DNA from: Nitriliruptor sp040882075 | GTDB taxonomy: Bacteria; Actinomycetota; Nitriliruptoria; Nitriliruptorales; Nitriliruptoraceae | DNA length: 64,000 nucleotides | Direction of reading: 5' to 3' | NCBI RefSeq assembly: GCF_040882075.1 | Contig: NZ_JBBEBZ010000092.1 | Coordinates: 50,519 to 114,518 of the forward strand | Part shown: positions 52,581-61,973 of the stretch, in pieces | How the letters are laid out: the number at the start of each line of letters is the position of its first letter | Position numbering within the stretch: the stretch's first letter is position 1 | Notes under the pieces: model-generated | What the model was told of the DNA's origin: nothing | What the model saw: only the letters and a program-made list of their open reading frames with translations | Database searches by the model: none | Position numbers and translations under genes: made by a program

Positions 52581-53369
52581 GTGGCCGTCCAGCTCGACCG
52601 CACCGCCGACGGGGTCGCCGTCCTGACCCTCGACGATCCGGAGCGTCGCAACGCCATGACCGAGGCGATGGGCGACGCCCTCACCGAGGTGTGCTCGGAG
52701 CTGGCCGACGACGGTGACGTCCGGGCGGTCGTGCTGACCGGCACCCCGCCCGCCTTCTCCGCCGGTGGCGACCTCGCGATGCTCGAGGAGCTCGGCCGGC
52801 GCGCCCGCGAGGACGGGTTCGACGCGACCGACCACATGCGGGCCTTCTACCGCCGCTTCCTCGCGGTCCGCGAGCTCCCCCAGCCGGTGGTCGCCGCGGT
52901 CAACGGCCACGCCGTCGGCGCCGGGCTGTGCGTGGCGCTGGCCTGCGACCTACGCCTGGTCGCACGCGAGGCCAAGGTCGGGTTGAACTTCGCCCGGCTC
53001 GGCCTCCACCCAGGGATGGGTGGGTCGTGGCTGCTGCCACGAGCGCTCGGCGACCAGCGCGCCAAGCTGTGGCTCTACACCGGTCGGCTCTTCGACGGGG
53101 CTGAGGCAGCTGCCGCCGGACTCGCGCTCGACGCCCTCCCCGCCGACGAGGTCCTGCCGGCCGCGATCGAGCTCGCGACCGAGATCGCGTCCGCGTCACC
53201 GGTGGTGGTCCGCCAGCTGAAGTCCACGCTCGCCGACCTGCCGACCGACCTGGGTGACGCGCTCGACCGCGAAGCGGCAGCCCAAGCGGTCAACTACGCC
53301 AGCGACGACCTGGCCGAGGGGCTCGCCGCGGGCCGCGACCGACGGGCACCTCGCTTCCCCGGCCGCTGA
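52581..53369 (+). CDS. Enoyl-CoA hydratase/isomerase superfamily protein, lacking both usual glutamates
   Basis: 262 residues of the crotonase fold. Oxyanion-hole motifs AFSAGGDLAML and NGHAVGAGLCVALACDLR are intact. By alignment with the mammalian hydratase, the catalytic Glu of GGGCELA is Cys (GAGLCVA) and the Glu of QPEILLG is replaced by Phe (LNFARLG). So classical hydration is unlikely; isomerase, thioesterase or dehalogenase-like chemistry is more likely. GTG start with GAGGGAGCC upstream. It follows the lipoprotein by 30 bases and may be cotranscribed. Confidence 0.85.
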   Translation: MAVQLDRTADGVAVLTLDDPERRNAMTEAMGDALTEVCSELADDGDVRAVVLTGTPPAFSAGGDLAMLEELGRRAREDGFDATDHMRAFYRRFLAVRELPQPVVAAVNGHAVGAGLCVALACDLRLVAREAKVGLNFARLGLHPGMGGSWLLPRALGDQRAKLWLYTGRLFDGAEAAAAGLALDALPADEVLPAAIELATEIASASPVVVRQLKSTLADLPTDLGDALDREAAAQAVNYASDDLAEGLAAGRDRRAPRFPGR

Positions 53370-53396
53370 CCCTCGAGCGCGGGCGTCCCAGACCGC

Positions 53397-53791
53397 TCAG
53401 CCGTCGGTCGCCGGTCCGTCCAGGTGCGCGTGGGCGTGGTTGTGCGCCTGGCGGCGGCGGAGCGCGAGCAGGCTGGCCGCCGCGCCGAGCAGCAGCGCGC
53501 CCGCGCCACCCGGGCCGCCACCCGTGGCCGGGAGCGCACCGTGGTCCGGGCCGCCCGCGGCCGCCACGCGCCCCGCGGGGGTGTCGATGCGAGGCCGACC
53601 GGGCTCCGACGGTTCGCGGCCGCGTCGAGGCGGAGGCCGATCTGGTCGGTGGCGAAGAACCGGCGCTCGAGCATCGCGGTCCGCACCCCGTCGCGGCTGA
53701 GCCCGGCGTCCAGCATCGATCCGAACGCCGCGGCGGGGTCGCCGGCTCCGTCGGACATCAGCGTGTGGTTGTGCAGGTCCGCGTGGGCCAC
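53397..53791 (-). pseudogene. Decayed PHP-family protein with LPXTG anchor
   Basis: The minus strand reads VAHADLHNHTLMSDGAGDP, the first metal motif of PHP phosphoesterase-like proteins, then jumps without the middle of the domain to MLERRFFATDQIGLRLDAAA, a late PHP stretch, and shifts frame near 53605-53625. In the new frame it ends with a cell-wall sorting signal: LPATGG (53520-53534), a hydrophobic segment GAGALLLGAAASLLAL and RRRQ. The 5' end is cut directly behind the ABC permease stop. So: 5' truncation, internal deletion and a frameshift. The parent was probably an exported, sortase-anchored PHP (CehA/McbA-like) protein. Confidence 0.8.
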
Positions 53792-53827
53792 CCAGTGCCC
53801 GGGAACAGGCGCGAGGCACGGGCGGTG

Positions 53828-55036
53828 CTACTCGCGCGCACCGCGCCAGGCGTCACGCAGCCGCACGCGTGCCCCGGCACGGAGGATGGAACCCTCGTAC
53901 AAGCGCGCCGCGAGCAGCGTCAGCAACACCCCGGTCACGACGACCCCGATCGCCGCGACCCCGGCCTGCCAGAGCGGGAGATCGATCAACGCGATCCGGG
54001 CGGGCACCACGAACGGGGCCGTGAACGGCACGAACGTCACGACCTTGGCCAAGGTGCCGTCCGGCGCGTGCAGGACCGGGAAGGAGGTCGCGAACGCGGC
54101 GACGAGGATGGCGTAGAGGGGGAACAGCGCCACCTGCGAATCCTCGACGCGGGACACCAGGGCAGCCAGGCCAGCGGTCACGCCCGCGTAGAGGCCGTAC
54201 CCGAGGACGAAGGCGATCAGCACGGCCGCGAAGGAGGTCCCGAGCCTCGGCGGTAACCGGTCACCACCGGTGACCTGCAGCACGATCAGGGCGGGGGTGA
54301 GCATCGCCGCCGCCTGCAGCGTCCCGACGGTCCCGAGCCCGAGGACCTTGCCGCCCATCAGCTGACGGGGGGCCACCGCCGGCAGCAGCAACTCGACGAC
54401 GCGCGACCCCTTCTCCTCGATCACCCCGGTCACGATCAGGTTCGCGAAGAAGACCAACACGAAGTACAGCACCAGCGACCCGGCGTAGGCGACGGCGAAC
54501 CGGCCCTCGGCCGTGACCGGATCGACGCCCGAGCCGGTGATCACCACCTCGACCGGGACGGGAGGCGTCCCGAGCACGGTGGTGAGCGCGTCCGGTGGGG
54601 CGCCGACCTCCTCGAGGGACCGGGCCAACGCGATGGTCTCCGACACCCCTGGCGGTACGGGGGACCCGAAGGGACCGGCGGCTCCCGCGGCGAGCAGGCG
54701 CGCGCCTCCGTCGACGACGACCAGCGCGACGCTGCCACGCTCGAGCGCCGCCCGCGCCGCGTCCCGGTCGGCGAGCTCCTCGAGCTCCGGTGGGACGCCG
54801 AGCGCCGCGGTCAGCCCGGCCAAGGCCGACTCGTCGACCTCACCGACGACCCCGACGGACGTGGGCTCCGGCGCGACCTCCTCGGCGGGTGCACGGTCGG
54901 CGAACACCGCCGGTGCAGCCGCGATGACCGCGAGCACCGCTGCGAACAGGACGGTGGTCACCTGGAAGGCCCGGGTCCGCACACGCTGGCGCACCTCGCG
55001 TCCTGCGACCAACAGCACCGTCCGTGCCGGCGTCAC
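53828..55036 (-). CDS. ABC-2 type exporter permease (NatB-like)
   Basis: 402 residues. N-terminal helix, a large extracytoplasmic loop (about 50-200), then five membrane helices with the ABC-2 family core VIEEKGSRVVELLLPAVAPRQLMGGKVLG (landmark EEKGSR..EL). This is the NatB/YhaP type. The substrate could be sodium, a peptide or an antimicrobial; the sequence does not tell. GTG at 55036 overlaps the stop of the ATPase gene (GTGA), so the pair is one transporter. Confidence 0.9.
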   Translation of the reverse strand: MTPARTVLLVAGREVRQRVRTRAFQVTTVLFAAVLAVIAAAPAVFADRAPAEEVAPEPTSVGVVGEVDESALAGLTAALGVPPELEELADRDAARAALERGSVALVVVDGGARLLAAGAAGPFGSPVPPGVSETIALARSLEEVGAPPDALTTVLGTPPVPVEVVITGSGVDPVTAEGRFAVAYAGSLVLYFVLVFFANLIVTGVIEEKGSRVVELLLPAVAPRQLMGGKVLGLGTVGTLQAAAMLTPALIVLQVTGGDRLPPRLGTSFAAVLIAFVLGYGLYAGVTAGLAALVSRVEDSQVALFPLYAILVAAFATSFPVLHAPDGTLAKVVTFVPFTAPFVVPARIALIDLPLWQAGVAAIGVVVTGVLLTLLAARLYEGSILRAGARVRLRDAWRGARE

Positions 55037-55977
55037 GGCGCACCCCGCTCGGAGGATGCAGCGGTCGGTCCGGAGGGCGGATCGAGGCGGTGGGATCCGA
55101 CGGCGTCGCGGAACAGCTCCGACAGCCGGGGTCGGGTGAGCGAGACCGCCGTCACGCTCGTGGTCCGACGCACCCCGTCGAGGACGCCAACCGGGTCGGC
55201 GTCGGGGGTGAGCACGAAGGTGGCCTCGTGATCCGAGGCGTGGGCGAGCAGCGCATCGTCCGCGGCCAGCGAGCGCCAGTCGACGGGCATCGCGGCCCCG
55301 ACGTGGAGCCGCCGCTCCCCCGCGGCGCGCAACGCATCGACCTCGCCGGACAGCACGACGCGACCGGCAGCGGCGACCGCCACGGTTCGGCACAGGTCCT
55401 CGACGAGGTCGAGCTGATGGGAGCTGAACACGACGGCCGCGCCCGCCGCTGCCCGTTCCCGCAACATCGCCGACATGGTGTCGACCGCGATCGGATCGAG
55501 ACCGGAGAACGGTTCGTCGAGGACGAGCAGATCCGGGTCGTGGACGAGCGCGGCGGCGAGCTGCACGCGCTGCTGGTTGCCGAGGCTGAGCGACTCGATC
55601 TCGGTCCCCGCGCGGTCGCTGAGGCCGAGCTCGTCGAGCAGCCGCTGGCTGCGCTGCTCGGCGTCGGCAGCGGTCAGGCCGTGCAGGCGACCGAGGTAGA
55701 CCAGGTGCTCGGTGACGCGCATCTTCGGGTACAGGCCCCGCTCCTCGGGCAGGTACCCGGTGCGCCGTCGGACCGCCCGGTCCACCGGCTGGCCGTCCCA
55801 GCGCACCTCGCCGTCGTCGAGCCGGGTCACGCCGAGGACGGCACGCATCGCGGTGGTCTTGCCCGCGCCGTTGGGGCCGAGGAAGCCGCACAGCTCCCCA
55901 CGCGCCACCGAGAAGCTCAGCCCGTCGAGCGCGAGGACGTCACCGAAGCGTCGGTGCAACCGATCGAGCTCGAGCAA
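55033..55977 (-). CDS. ABC exporter ATP-binding protein (NatA-like)
   Basis: 314 residues. Walker A LGPNGAGKTTA, Q-loop GYLPEERGLYPKM, signature LSLGNQQRVQLAAAL (a variant of LSGGQ, as in NatA/CcmA-like exporters), Walker B LLVLDEPFSGLDP, H-loop SSHQLDLVEDLC. A C-terminal domain of about 90 residues follows. The start is TTG at 55977, supported by GGAG seven bases upstream and by alignment of the first strand (LELDRLHRRFGDVLALD); no ATG/GTG option fits. Confidence 0.93.
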   Translation of the reverse strand: MLELDRLHRRFGDVLALDGLSFSVARGELCGFLGPNGAGKTTAMRAVLGVTRLDDGEVRWDGQPVDRAVRRRTGYLPEERGLYPKMRVTEHLVYLGRLHGLTAADAEQRSQRLLDELGLSDRAGTEIESLSLGNQQRVQLAAALVHDPDLLVLDEPFSGLDPIAVDTMSAMLRERAAAGAAVVFSSHQLDLVEDLCRTVAVAAAGRVVLSGEVDALRAAGERRLHVGAAMPVDWRSLAADDALLAHASDHEATFVLTPDADPVGVLDGVRRTTSVTAVSLTRPRLSELFRDAVGSHRLDPPSGPTAASSERGAP

Positions 55978-56007
55978 CGGCAGGCTCCGGGTGGCGGGGC
56001 CGGGAGC

Positions 56008-57657
56008 CTACGCGGCGTCGGACCCCGATCCGCCGAGCGCGTCGGTGAGGATCTGCTTGGCGATGACCTTGAGCGCGAGGACCTCGTCGGCCCCCTCGAA
56101 GATCGACAGCACCCGGGCGTCGACGAACAGCCGCGACACCGTGTACTCCTCGGCGTACCCGTACCCGCCGTGGATCTGGAGCGCTTCCCGCGTGACCCAC
56201 TCGGCGACGCGACACGACAGCTGCTTGAGCTGCGAGGCCTCGAGCCCGGCCGTCGCCTCGCCCCGCGCCAGCGAGCGCGCGACGGCGAAGGAGGTGACGC
56301 GGCACGCGGCCAGCAGCGCGGCCATACGCGCGATCTTGGTCCGGGTCAGCTCGTAGCCGGCCAGCGGCGAGCCGAAGACGCTGCGCTGCTTGGCGTACCC
56401 GCAGGCCTCCTCGAGCGCCGCCTGCATCACGCCCTGGGCGCGCGCAGCGGTCTGCAACCGGGCGTTCGAGAACGCCTGCATCTGGAGGTAGAACCCGCGG
56501 CCGAGACCTTGCGTCTCGCCGATCAGGTTCGCGTGTGGGACCCGCCAGCCGTCGAAGCTGACCTCGAACGAGTGCATCCCCCGGTACCCGATGGTGGGGA
56601 TCGCCTTGCCCTCGATCCGTCCCCCGTCGTCCTGGGAGTGGGCGAACTCGTGGCCGGGGAAGGACGGCTTGTCGATCACGAACAGCGACAGGCCCCTGTG
56701 CCCGAGGCTGCGGTCAGGGTCGGTGCGGGCGAGCACCAGGAGGTACTCGGCCTTGCCCGCGAACGTGCACCAGGTCTTGACCCCGCTGATCACCCAGTCG
56801 TCACCGTCGCGGGTCGCGGTGCACTTGACCCCAGCCACGTCCGAGCCGAAGTCCGGTTCGGTCACGGCGACACCGCACATCTTCTCGCCCGAGGCGATCG
56901 CCGGCAGCCAGCGCCCCTTCTGCTCGTCGGTGCCACCCTTCAGGATCGCGGTGCCGATGATCTCCGGGCGCGTGATCAACGACCCGGCGGCGCCGAGCGA
57001 ACCGCGCGAGAGCTCCTCGGTCACGAGCACCATGTTCAGCAGCTCGTCGTCCCCGCCCTCGGCGAAGCCGCCGTGCTCCGACGGGATCGACAGCGCGAAG
57101 CACCCGAGCTCGGCCAGACCGGAGATGATCTCGTCGGGGATGTCCTGGTCGTGGCGGTGGATCTCCTCCGCCCGTGGCATCACCTGCTCCTCGGCGAACC
57201 GACGGAAGGTCTGGCGGACCATCTCGAGGTCCTCGGGCAGGTGACGAGGACCGGCCTCGCCGGTGCGGAGGACACCCTCGGCCAGCTCCGACAGGAAGCC
57301 CGTGTCGCGGCCCGCGGCGATGGCGTCGGCGACCTCGTCGAGCACACCGACCTCGAGGCCCCACTCCTGCTCACGGCCGAGCACGCGCCCGCGCAGGTCA
57401 GCCGCGGTGTCCGCCGCGAACGCCAGCGCCAGCGCCGCCTCGGTGTCGCCCTTGTCCCCCCACGCGGTGAGCTCCTCGGCGGCGACCACCGCGGACGAGA
57501 CCGACGCGAGGTCGTAGGCCACGGTCTGGTGCTCGTCGACGAGCCCCGCGCTGATCCGGCCGTCCTTCTCGCACCGGCCGGCGAGGTCGGCCGTGGACCG
57601 GTCGACGACCGCCCGCATCGCCTCGACGAGTGCGGACGCGTGCTCGAGGTGGGACAC
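56008..57657 (-). CDS. Acyl-CoA dehydrogenase
   Basis: 549 residues, longer than the usual 380. An N-terminal region of about 150 residues (rich in Ala/Glu helices) precedes the standard dehydrogenase. Core landmarks: MCGVAVTEPDFGSDVAGVKC, GDDWVISGVKTWCTFAGKAEY, NARLQTAARAQGVMQAALEE, and near the end QIHGGYGYAEEYTVSRLFVD with the catalytic/FAD region and IFEGADEV. The longer size resembles the ACADVL-like or actinobacterial AidB-type enzymes. GTG at 57657 follows AGGAG by eight bases. The substrate chain length cannot be read. Confidence 0.9.
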   Translation of the reverse strand: MSHLEHASALVEAMRAVVDRSTADLAGRCEKDGRISAGLVDEHQTVAYDLASVSSAVVAAEELTAWGDKGDTEAALALAFAADTAADLRGRVLGREQEWGLEVGVLDEVADAIAAGRDTGFLSELAEGVLRTGEAGPRHLPEDLEMVRQTFRRFAEEQVMPRAEEIHRHDQDIPDEIISGLAELGCFALSIPSEHGGFAEGGDDELLNMVLVTEELSRGSLGAAGSLITRPEIIGTAILKGGTDEQKGRWLPAIASGEKMCGVAVTEPDFGSDVAGVKCTATRDGDDWVISGVKTWCTFAGKAEYLLVLARTDPDRSLGHRGLSLFVIDKPSFPGHEFAHSQDDGGRIEGKAIPTIGYRGMHSFEVSFDGWRVPHANLIGETQGLGRGFYLQMQAFSNARLQTAARAQGVMQAALEEACGYAKQRSVFGSPLAGYELTRTKIARMAALLAACRVTSFAVARSLARGEATAGLEASQLKQLSCRVAEWVTREALQIHGGYGYAEEYTVSRLFVDARVLSIFEGADEVLALKVIAKQILTDALGGSGSDAA

Positions 57658-57775
57658 GGGGCGTCTCCTGGTCCGGGGCGCACGTCGCGCGGCGCGACGA
57701 CAGCGGGGGCGGGAGCGTGCCACCCCGCTACGGCAGCCACCAACCCGGCGAGGTGGTCCAACGGTCGCCGATCCG

Positions 57776-58663
57776 CTACCGCACCGGTGCGCGGGCGGGT
57801 CCGGAGCGTCCCGCGATCACCACCCCGGCCGACAGCGCGACGACGCCGGCGGCGCCGACCCAGGTGGTCCGTTCACCGACGAGCGTGAAGGCCAGCGCTG
57901 CTGCGGTGAGCGGTTCGAGCAGGGACAGGGTCGTGGCCGTCGGAGCGTCGACCCGGACCAGGCCGCGGAGGAACAGCACGTAGGCGACCACGGTGGTCCC
58001 CACGGCCAACCACAGCAGACCGCCCACCTCCTCCACCGTGGTGCCCACCCCGACCGATCCGAGGGCTGCGGGCAGGAGCAGGAGCCCACACGTGGTGAAG
58101 ACGACGGCCACCACCGACACCCGATCGGGCACCGTCAGCCGGGCCGATGCGGTGGCGTAGAGGGCGTAGGCGGCGCCGGCCGTGGCCGCGAGCGCGACGC
58201 CACCGACGGTGACGCCGCTCGCGTCGGCGCCGACGAGCGCCGCGAGGCCGGCGACCGCGACGAGCGTCGCGACCAGCCACCGGCCACCCGGCCTGCGCCC
58301 GGACAGCAGCGCCAGGAACCCCGCCCAGGCTGGCGCGCTCCCGAGCGCCACCAGGGTCCCGATCGCCACCCCTGCCGTGCGGATGCCGAGCAGGTAGGTC
58401 GCCTGGAAGACCGTCATCGCCAGGGGCGCGGTGGTGAGCGGCCACCCTCCGCCCCGGACCGTGGCCACCAGGGAGTCGCGTCGCGGGGCTCGCAGCACCC
58501 AGGCGAGCAGCACCCCACCCCCGAGCAGGCACCGGTAGGCGGCCACGGCGACGGGCGCGGCCGTGGGAAGCAGCAGCTCCTGGGTGGCGCCGGCCGTCCC
58601 CCAGAGCACCGCGGCGGCCGCGATGTCGAGCGGTCCGCGACCGGAACCTGCGGCCCGGGTCAC
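57776..58663 (-). CDS. EamA/DMT-superfamily transporter
   Basis: 295 residues with about ten predicted membrane helices in two EamA repeats: the first starts LDIAAAAVLWGTAGATQELL and the second GVALAATAGAAYALYATASA, with LLEPLTAAALAFTLVGE typical of the second half. The substrate is unknown; relatives export amino acids or nucleotides. The GTG at 58663 overlaps the stop of the broken LLM oxidoreductase gene (GTGA), so they were once an operon. Confidence 0.88.
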   Translation of the reverse strand: MTRAAGSGRGPLDIAAAAVLWGTAGATQELLLPTAAPVAVAAYRCLLGGGVLLAWVLRAPRRDSLVATVRGGGWPLTTAPLAMTVFQATYLLGIRTAGVAIGTLVALGSAPAWAGFLALLSGRRPGGRWLVATLVAVAGLAALVGADASGVTVGGVALAATAGAAYALYATASARLTVPDRVSVVAVVFTTCGLLLLPAALGSVGVGTTVEEVGGLLWLAVGTTVVAYVLFLRGLVRVDAPTATTLSLLEPLTAAALAFTLVGERTTWVGAAGVVALSAGVVIAGRSGPARAPVR

Positions 58664-59669
58664 CCCCGCAGATCGGCGGCGACGCGCGCCCACTCGGACT
58701 CGGAGAAGGTGTACGCCGTGGCGAGGCTCACGCGGTCGACGATGTCACCGAACCGTTCCCGGACGGCGAGCCCGACGCGCTCGGGTTCGGCGACGACGGT
58801 GAACGCCGCCACCACCTCGTCGTCGACCATGTCGGCCATCCGGTCCCACTCGCCCCGCACCGAGGCGGCGTGCAGCTGCTCGTGCAGCTCGCCCCACCCG
58901 TGGGCGTCGAGCACGCCCCGGTAGGCAGGTGTCGAGCCGTAGAAGGCGATCTGGCTGCGCGCTGCGGCCGCCACGGCGTCCCGCTCCTGCTCGTCCCGAC
59001 CGGTGACCACCGTGACGGGCAGCGACACCTCGATGTCCGCGAGCGAGCGTCCGGCGGTCTCGGCCCCCTCGGCGACGGCGGGCAGGGTGGTGCCGCGCAG
59101 GTAGCGCTCGCTGGTGAACACGTGGCACACGAGCCCGTCGGCGACCTCGCCGGTCACGCGGGTCATCCGCGGCCCCACGGCGGCGAGCCAGACCGGAGGG
59201 GGGCGAAACCGTGGGCCGGCGGGGTGAAGAACGGCGTCATCAGCGTGTGGCGGTAGTGCTCGCCCTCGAACCGCAGCCGCTCGCCGGTCTCCCACGCGTG
59301 CCAGATCGCGCGGAGCGCCAGCACGTACTCGCGCAGACGCGCCGCCGGGGCCCGCCAGATCGCGCTGAAACGCTTCTCGATGTGCGCCTGGACCTGCGAC
59401 CCGAGACCGAGCACGAACCGGCCGTCGGCGAGGGCCGGCAGGTCGTGCGCCTGGTGGGCGACGTGCATCGGCGAGCGCGGGAACGCGACCGCGATGGCCG
59501 TCCCGACCGCGATCTGACGGGCGTGGTCGGCGGCGATCGCGCACGCGAGCAACGGGTCGTGCGCGACCTCGGACACGAGCCACGCGTCCTAGCCGCGCGT
59601 CTCGGCCGCTCGGACGGCGTCGGGGACCGCCGCGAGCGGCCCGCCGTAGGTGATGGCGTCGAGCTTCAA
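58660..59669 (-). pseudogene. Broken LLM-class F420-dependent oxidoreductase
   Basis: A luciferase-like F420-dependent oxidoreductase of the subfamily with VAHDPLLACAIAADHARQIAVG, VAFPRSPMHVAHQAHDLPAL, FVLGLGSQVQAHIEKRF and VWLAAVGPRMTRV. It would start at TTG 59669 (AGGAG seven bases upstream; LKLDAITYGGPLAAV). Two lesions break it: an in-frame TAG (59591-59589, codon 27) where family members usually have an aromatic residue (TAC to TAG), and a -1 shift in a C6 run near 59196-59201, where one more C restores AHGFAPPPVWLAAVG. The rest is well conserved, so the decay is recent, or the changes are sequencing errors. Confidence 0.8.
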
Positions 59670-59701
59670 CCCGGTCTCCTGTGCCGGCGGTCAGCTGCGG
59701 A

Positions 59702-60175
59702 TCAGCCGCCGATCTGCGTGGCGTCGATGTTCTGCAGCCTGACCTGGCCGTGCGCGACCAGCTTGCCGTCGCTGGCGCGCGTGATCTCGACCTGCCACAG
59801 CTGCTGGAGCCGACCGACGTGCAACGGGGTGGCCACCGCGTCGACCCGCCCCTCCCGGTGCGAGCGCAGGAAGTCGGTCGTGTTCGACACCCCGACGGTG
59901 AGCTGTCCCCGCGACGCGACCCGCAGAGCGCCAGCGATCGATGCGACGGTCTCGACGATCGAGCACCAGACGCCCCCGTGCACGAGGCCGTACGGCTGGT
60001 GGTGGGGGGGCCCGCAGTCGACGTGTGCCTCGACACGGTCGGCGGCGAAACGGTCCCACGTGAGGCCGATCGCGGTGGCGTCGAAGCCGCCGGCGGACAG
60101 CTCCACGTCGTCGGCCGGCACGGTCTCGCCGGCCGCCAGCCGCGCCAGCAGGTCGGGCGGCATCGCCTCAGCCAC
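59702..60175 (-). CDS. Hot-dog fold thioesterase (PaaI-like)
   Basis: 157 residues of the PaaI/YbgC-type hot-dog fold. The signature loop and helix are YGLVHGGVWCSIVETVASIAG; further strands GQLTVGVSNTTDFLRSHREG and KLVAHGQVRLQNIDATQIGG. Enzymes of this type hydrolyse aromatic or acyl-CoA esters. GTG at 60175 follows GAGGAGGAG. On the minus strand TAGCGT (60206-60211) gives a good -10. Divergent from ilvD. The exact CoA ester is unknown. Confidence 0.88.
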   Translation of the reverse strand: MAEAMPPDLLARLAAGETVPADDVELSAGGFDATAIGLTWDRFAADRVEAHVDCGPPHHQPYGLVHGGVWCSIVETVASIAGALRVASRGQLTVGVSNTTDFLRSHREGRVDAVATPLHVGRLQQLWQVEITRASDGKLVAHGQVRLQNIDATQIGG

Positions 60176-60290
60176 GGGGGCTCCTCCTCGTCTGCGGTCA
60201 GCGACGCTAGCCCGCGACCCGCGCGGGTTCGCTCGCAGGCGCCGGGTGTGGTCGGATGCGGTGTCCCGACCGCACAGCGAGGAGGCCCCC

Positions 60291-61973
60291 GTGGCCGACA
60301 TCAAGCCCGTCAGCCGCGACGTCACCGATGGGTACGAGCGTGCCCCCGCCCGCGCCATGCTGCGAGCCATCGGGATGACCGACGACGACTGGGGCAAGCC
60401 CCAGGTCGGCGTGGTGTCGTCGTGGAACGAGGTCACGCCCTGCAACACCCCGCTCGACCGGCTGGCCAAGCAGGCCAAGCTCGGTGTCCGCGACGCGGGT
60501 GGGTTCCCGATCGAGTTCACCACCATCGCGGTGTCGGACGGCATCTCGATGGGCCACGAGGGCATGCGTGCCTCCCTCGTCAGCCGCGAGGTCATCGCGG
60601 ACTCGGTCGAGACCGTGATGCACGCCGAACGGTTCGACGGGATGGTGACCTTCGCGGGGTGCGACAAGTCGCTGCCCGGCATGGTGATGGCCGCCGCGCG
60701 GCTCGATCTGCCCGCGGTCTTCCTCTACGGCGGGACCATCCTCCCGGGCCACCACGACGGTCGCGACATCTCCATCCAGGACGTGTTCGAGGCGGTCGGC
60801 GCTCGGGGGCGTGGCGCCATCGACGACGCCGAGCTCGACCGCATCGAACGCGCCGCCTGCCCGTCCGAGGGCGCCTGCGCCGGGATGTTCACGGCCAACA
60901 CGATGGCCTCCGCGGTCGAGGCGCTCGGCCTGGCGCTGCCCGGTTCCTCGGCCGCCCCCGCCCCGGACCCGCGTCGCGACGAGTTCGCACGGGCGTCGGG
61001 CGAAGCGGTCGTCCACCTGCTCGAGCAGGGCATCACCGCGCGCCGCATCCTCACGCGCGAGGCGCTGGAGAACGCCACGGCCGTCGTGATGGCCGTCGGC
61101 GGCTCGACCAACGCGGTGCTGCACCTGATCGCCATCGCCCGCGAGGCCGAGGTCGAGTTCGGGCTCGACGACCTCGACCGGATCGGGCGGCGCGTCCCCC
61201 ACATCGCCGACACCAAGCCCGGCGGGCGCTACTTCATGAGCGACCTCGACCGCGTCGGCGGGGTGCCCGTGGTCCTCAAGGAACTGCTCGACGCGGGCCT
61301 GCTCCACGGCGACGCCCTCACCGTCACGGGTCGCAGCCTCGGCGAGGAGCTCGAGGCCATGGACGTCCCCGCCCCCGACGGCGAGGTCGTCCACCCGCTC
61401 GACCGTCCGATCCACGTCGACGGTGGGCTCGCGATCCTGCGCGGATCGCTCGCCCCCGAGGGTGCGGTCGTGAAGGTCGCCGGCATCCCGCCGGAGCAGC
61501 ACGAGTTCGAGGGGCCCGCCCGCGTCTTCGACGGTGAGGCCGCGGCGATGGAGGCGGTGTTGACCGGCCGCATCGTGGACGGTGACGTGATCATCATCCG
61601 CTACGAGGGCCCGAAGGGTGGGCCGGGGATGCGCGAGATGCTCGCCGTCACCGCGGCGGTGAAGGGCGCCGGGCTCGGCGGCACGGTGGCGCTACTCACC
61701 GACGGCCGGTTCTCGGGCGCCACCCACGGCTTCTGCATCGGGCACGTCTCTCCGGAGGCGACCGACGGCGGGCCGATCGCGTTCGTGCAGGACGGCGACA
61801 CGGTCCGGATCGACGTCCCGAGCAGGTCCATGGACCTGCTGGTCGACGAGGACGAGCTCGCCAGGCGGCGCGAGGGGTGGCAGCCGCTGCCGCCCCGCTA
61901 CACCCGCGGTGTGCTCGCCAAGTACGCCCGGACCGTCTCCAGCGCCTCCCTGGGGGCGACCACGTCGGTCTAG
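60291..61973 (+). CDS. ilvD: Dihydroxy-acid dehydratase
   Basis: Fe-S dehydratase for valine and isoleucine synthesis; its product ketoisovalerate also feeds panB. 560 residues. Cysteines expected at the cluster are in EVTPCNTPLDRL, FAGCDKSLPGMVMA and CPSEGACAGMFTANT; Mg and substrate motifs SDGISMGHEGMRASLVSRE, GGSTNAVLHLIAIA, RYEGPKGGPGMREML and TDGRFSGATHGFCIGHVSPEA follow. GTG at 60291 with GAGGAGG upstream. Cluster cysteines are all intact, so it is presumably active. Other ilv genes are not in this window. Confidence 0.96.
   Translation: MADIKPVSRDVTDGYERAPARAMLRAIGMTDDDWGKPQVGVVSSWNEVTPCNTPLDRLAKQAKLGVRDAGGFPIEFTTIAVSDGISMGHEGMRASLVSREVIADSVETVMHAERFDGMVTFAGCDKSLPGMVMAAARLDLPAVFLYGGTILPGHHDGRDISIQDVFEAVGARGRGAIDDAELDRIERAACPSEGACAGMFTANTMASAVEALGLALPGSSAAPAPDPRRDEFARASGEAVVHLLEQGITARRILTREALENATAVVMAVGGSTNAVLHLIAIAREAEVEFGLDDLDRIGRRVPHIADTKPGGRYFMSDLDRVGGVPVVLKELLDAGLLHGDALTVTGRSLGEELEAMDVPAPDGEVVHPLDRPIHVDGGLAILRGSLAPEGAVVKVAGIPPEQHEFEGPARVFDGEAAAMEAVLTGRIVDGDVIIIRYEGPKGGPGMREMLAVTAAVKGAGLGGTVALLTDGRFSGATHGFCIGHVSPEATDGGPIAFVQDGDTVRIDVPSRSMDLLVDEDELARRREGWQPLPPRYTRGVLAKYARTVSSASLGATTSV

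Noticed and set aside
51072..52910. Upstream extension of the M23 peptidase frame through the lipoprotein gene
   Set aside because: The frame is open by chance. The signal peptide at 51071 and the real lipoprotein and hydratase-like genes on the other strand fix the true start.
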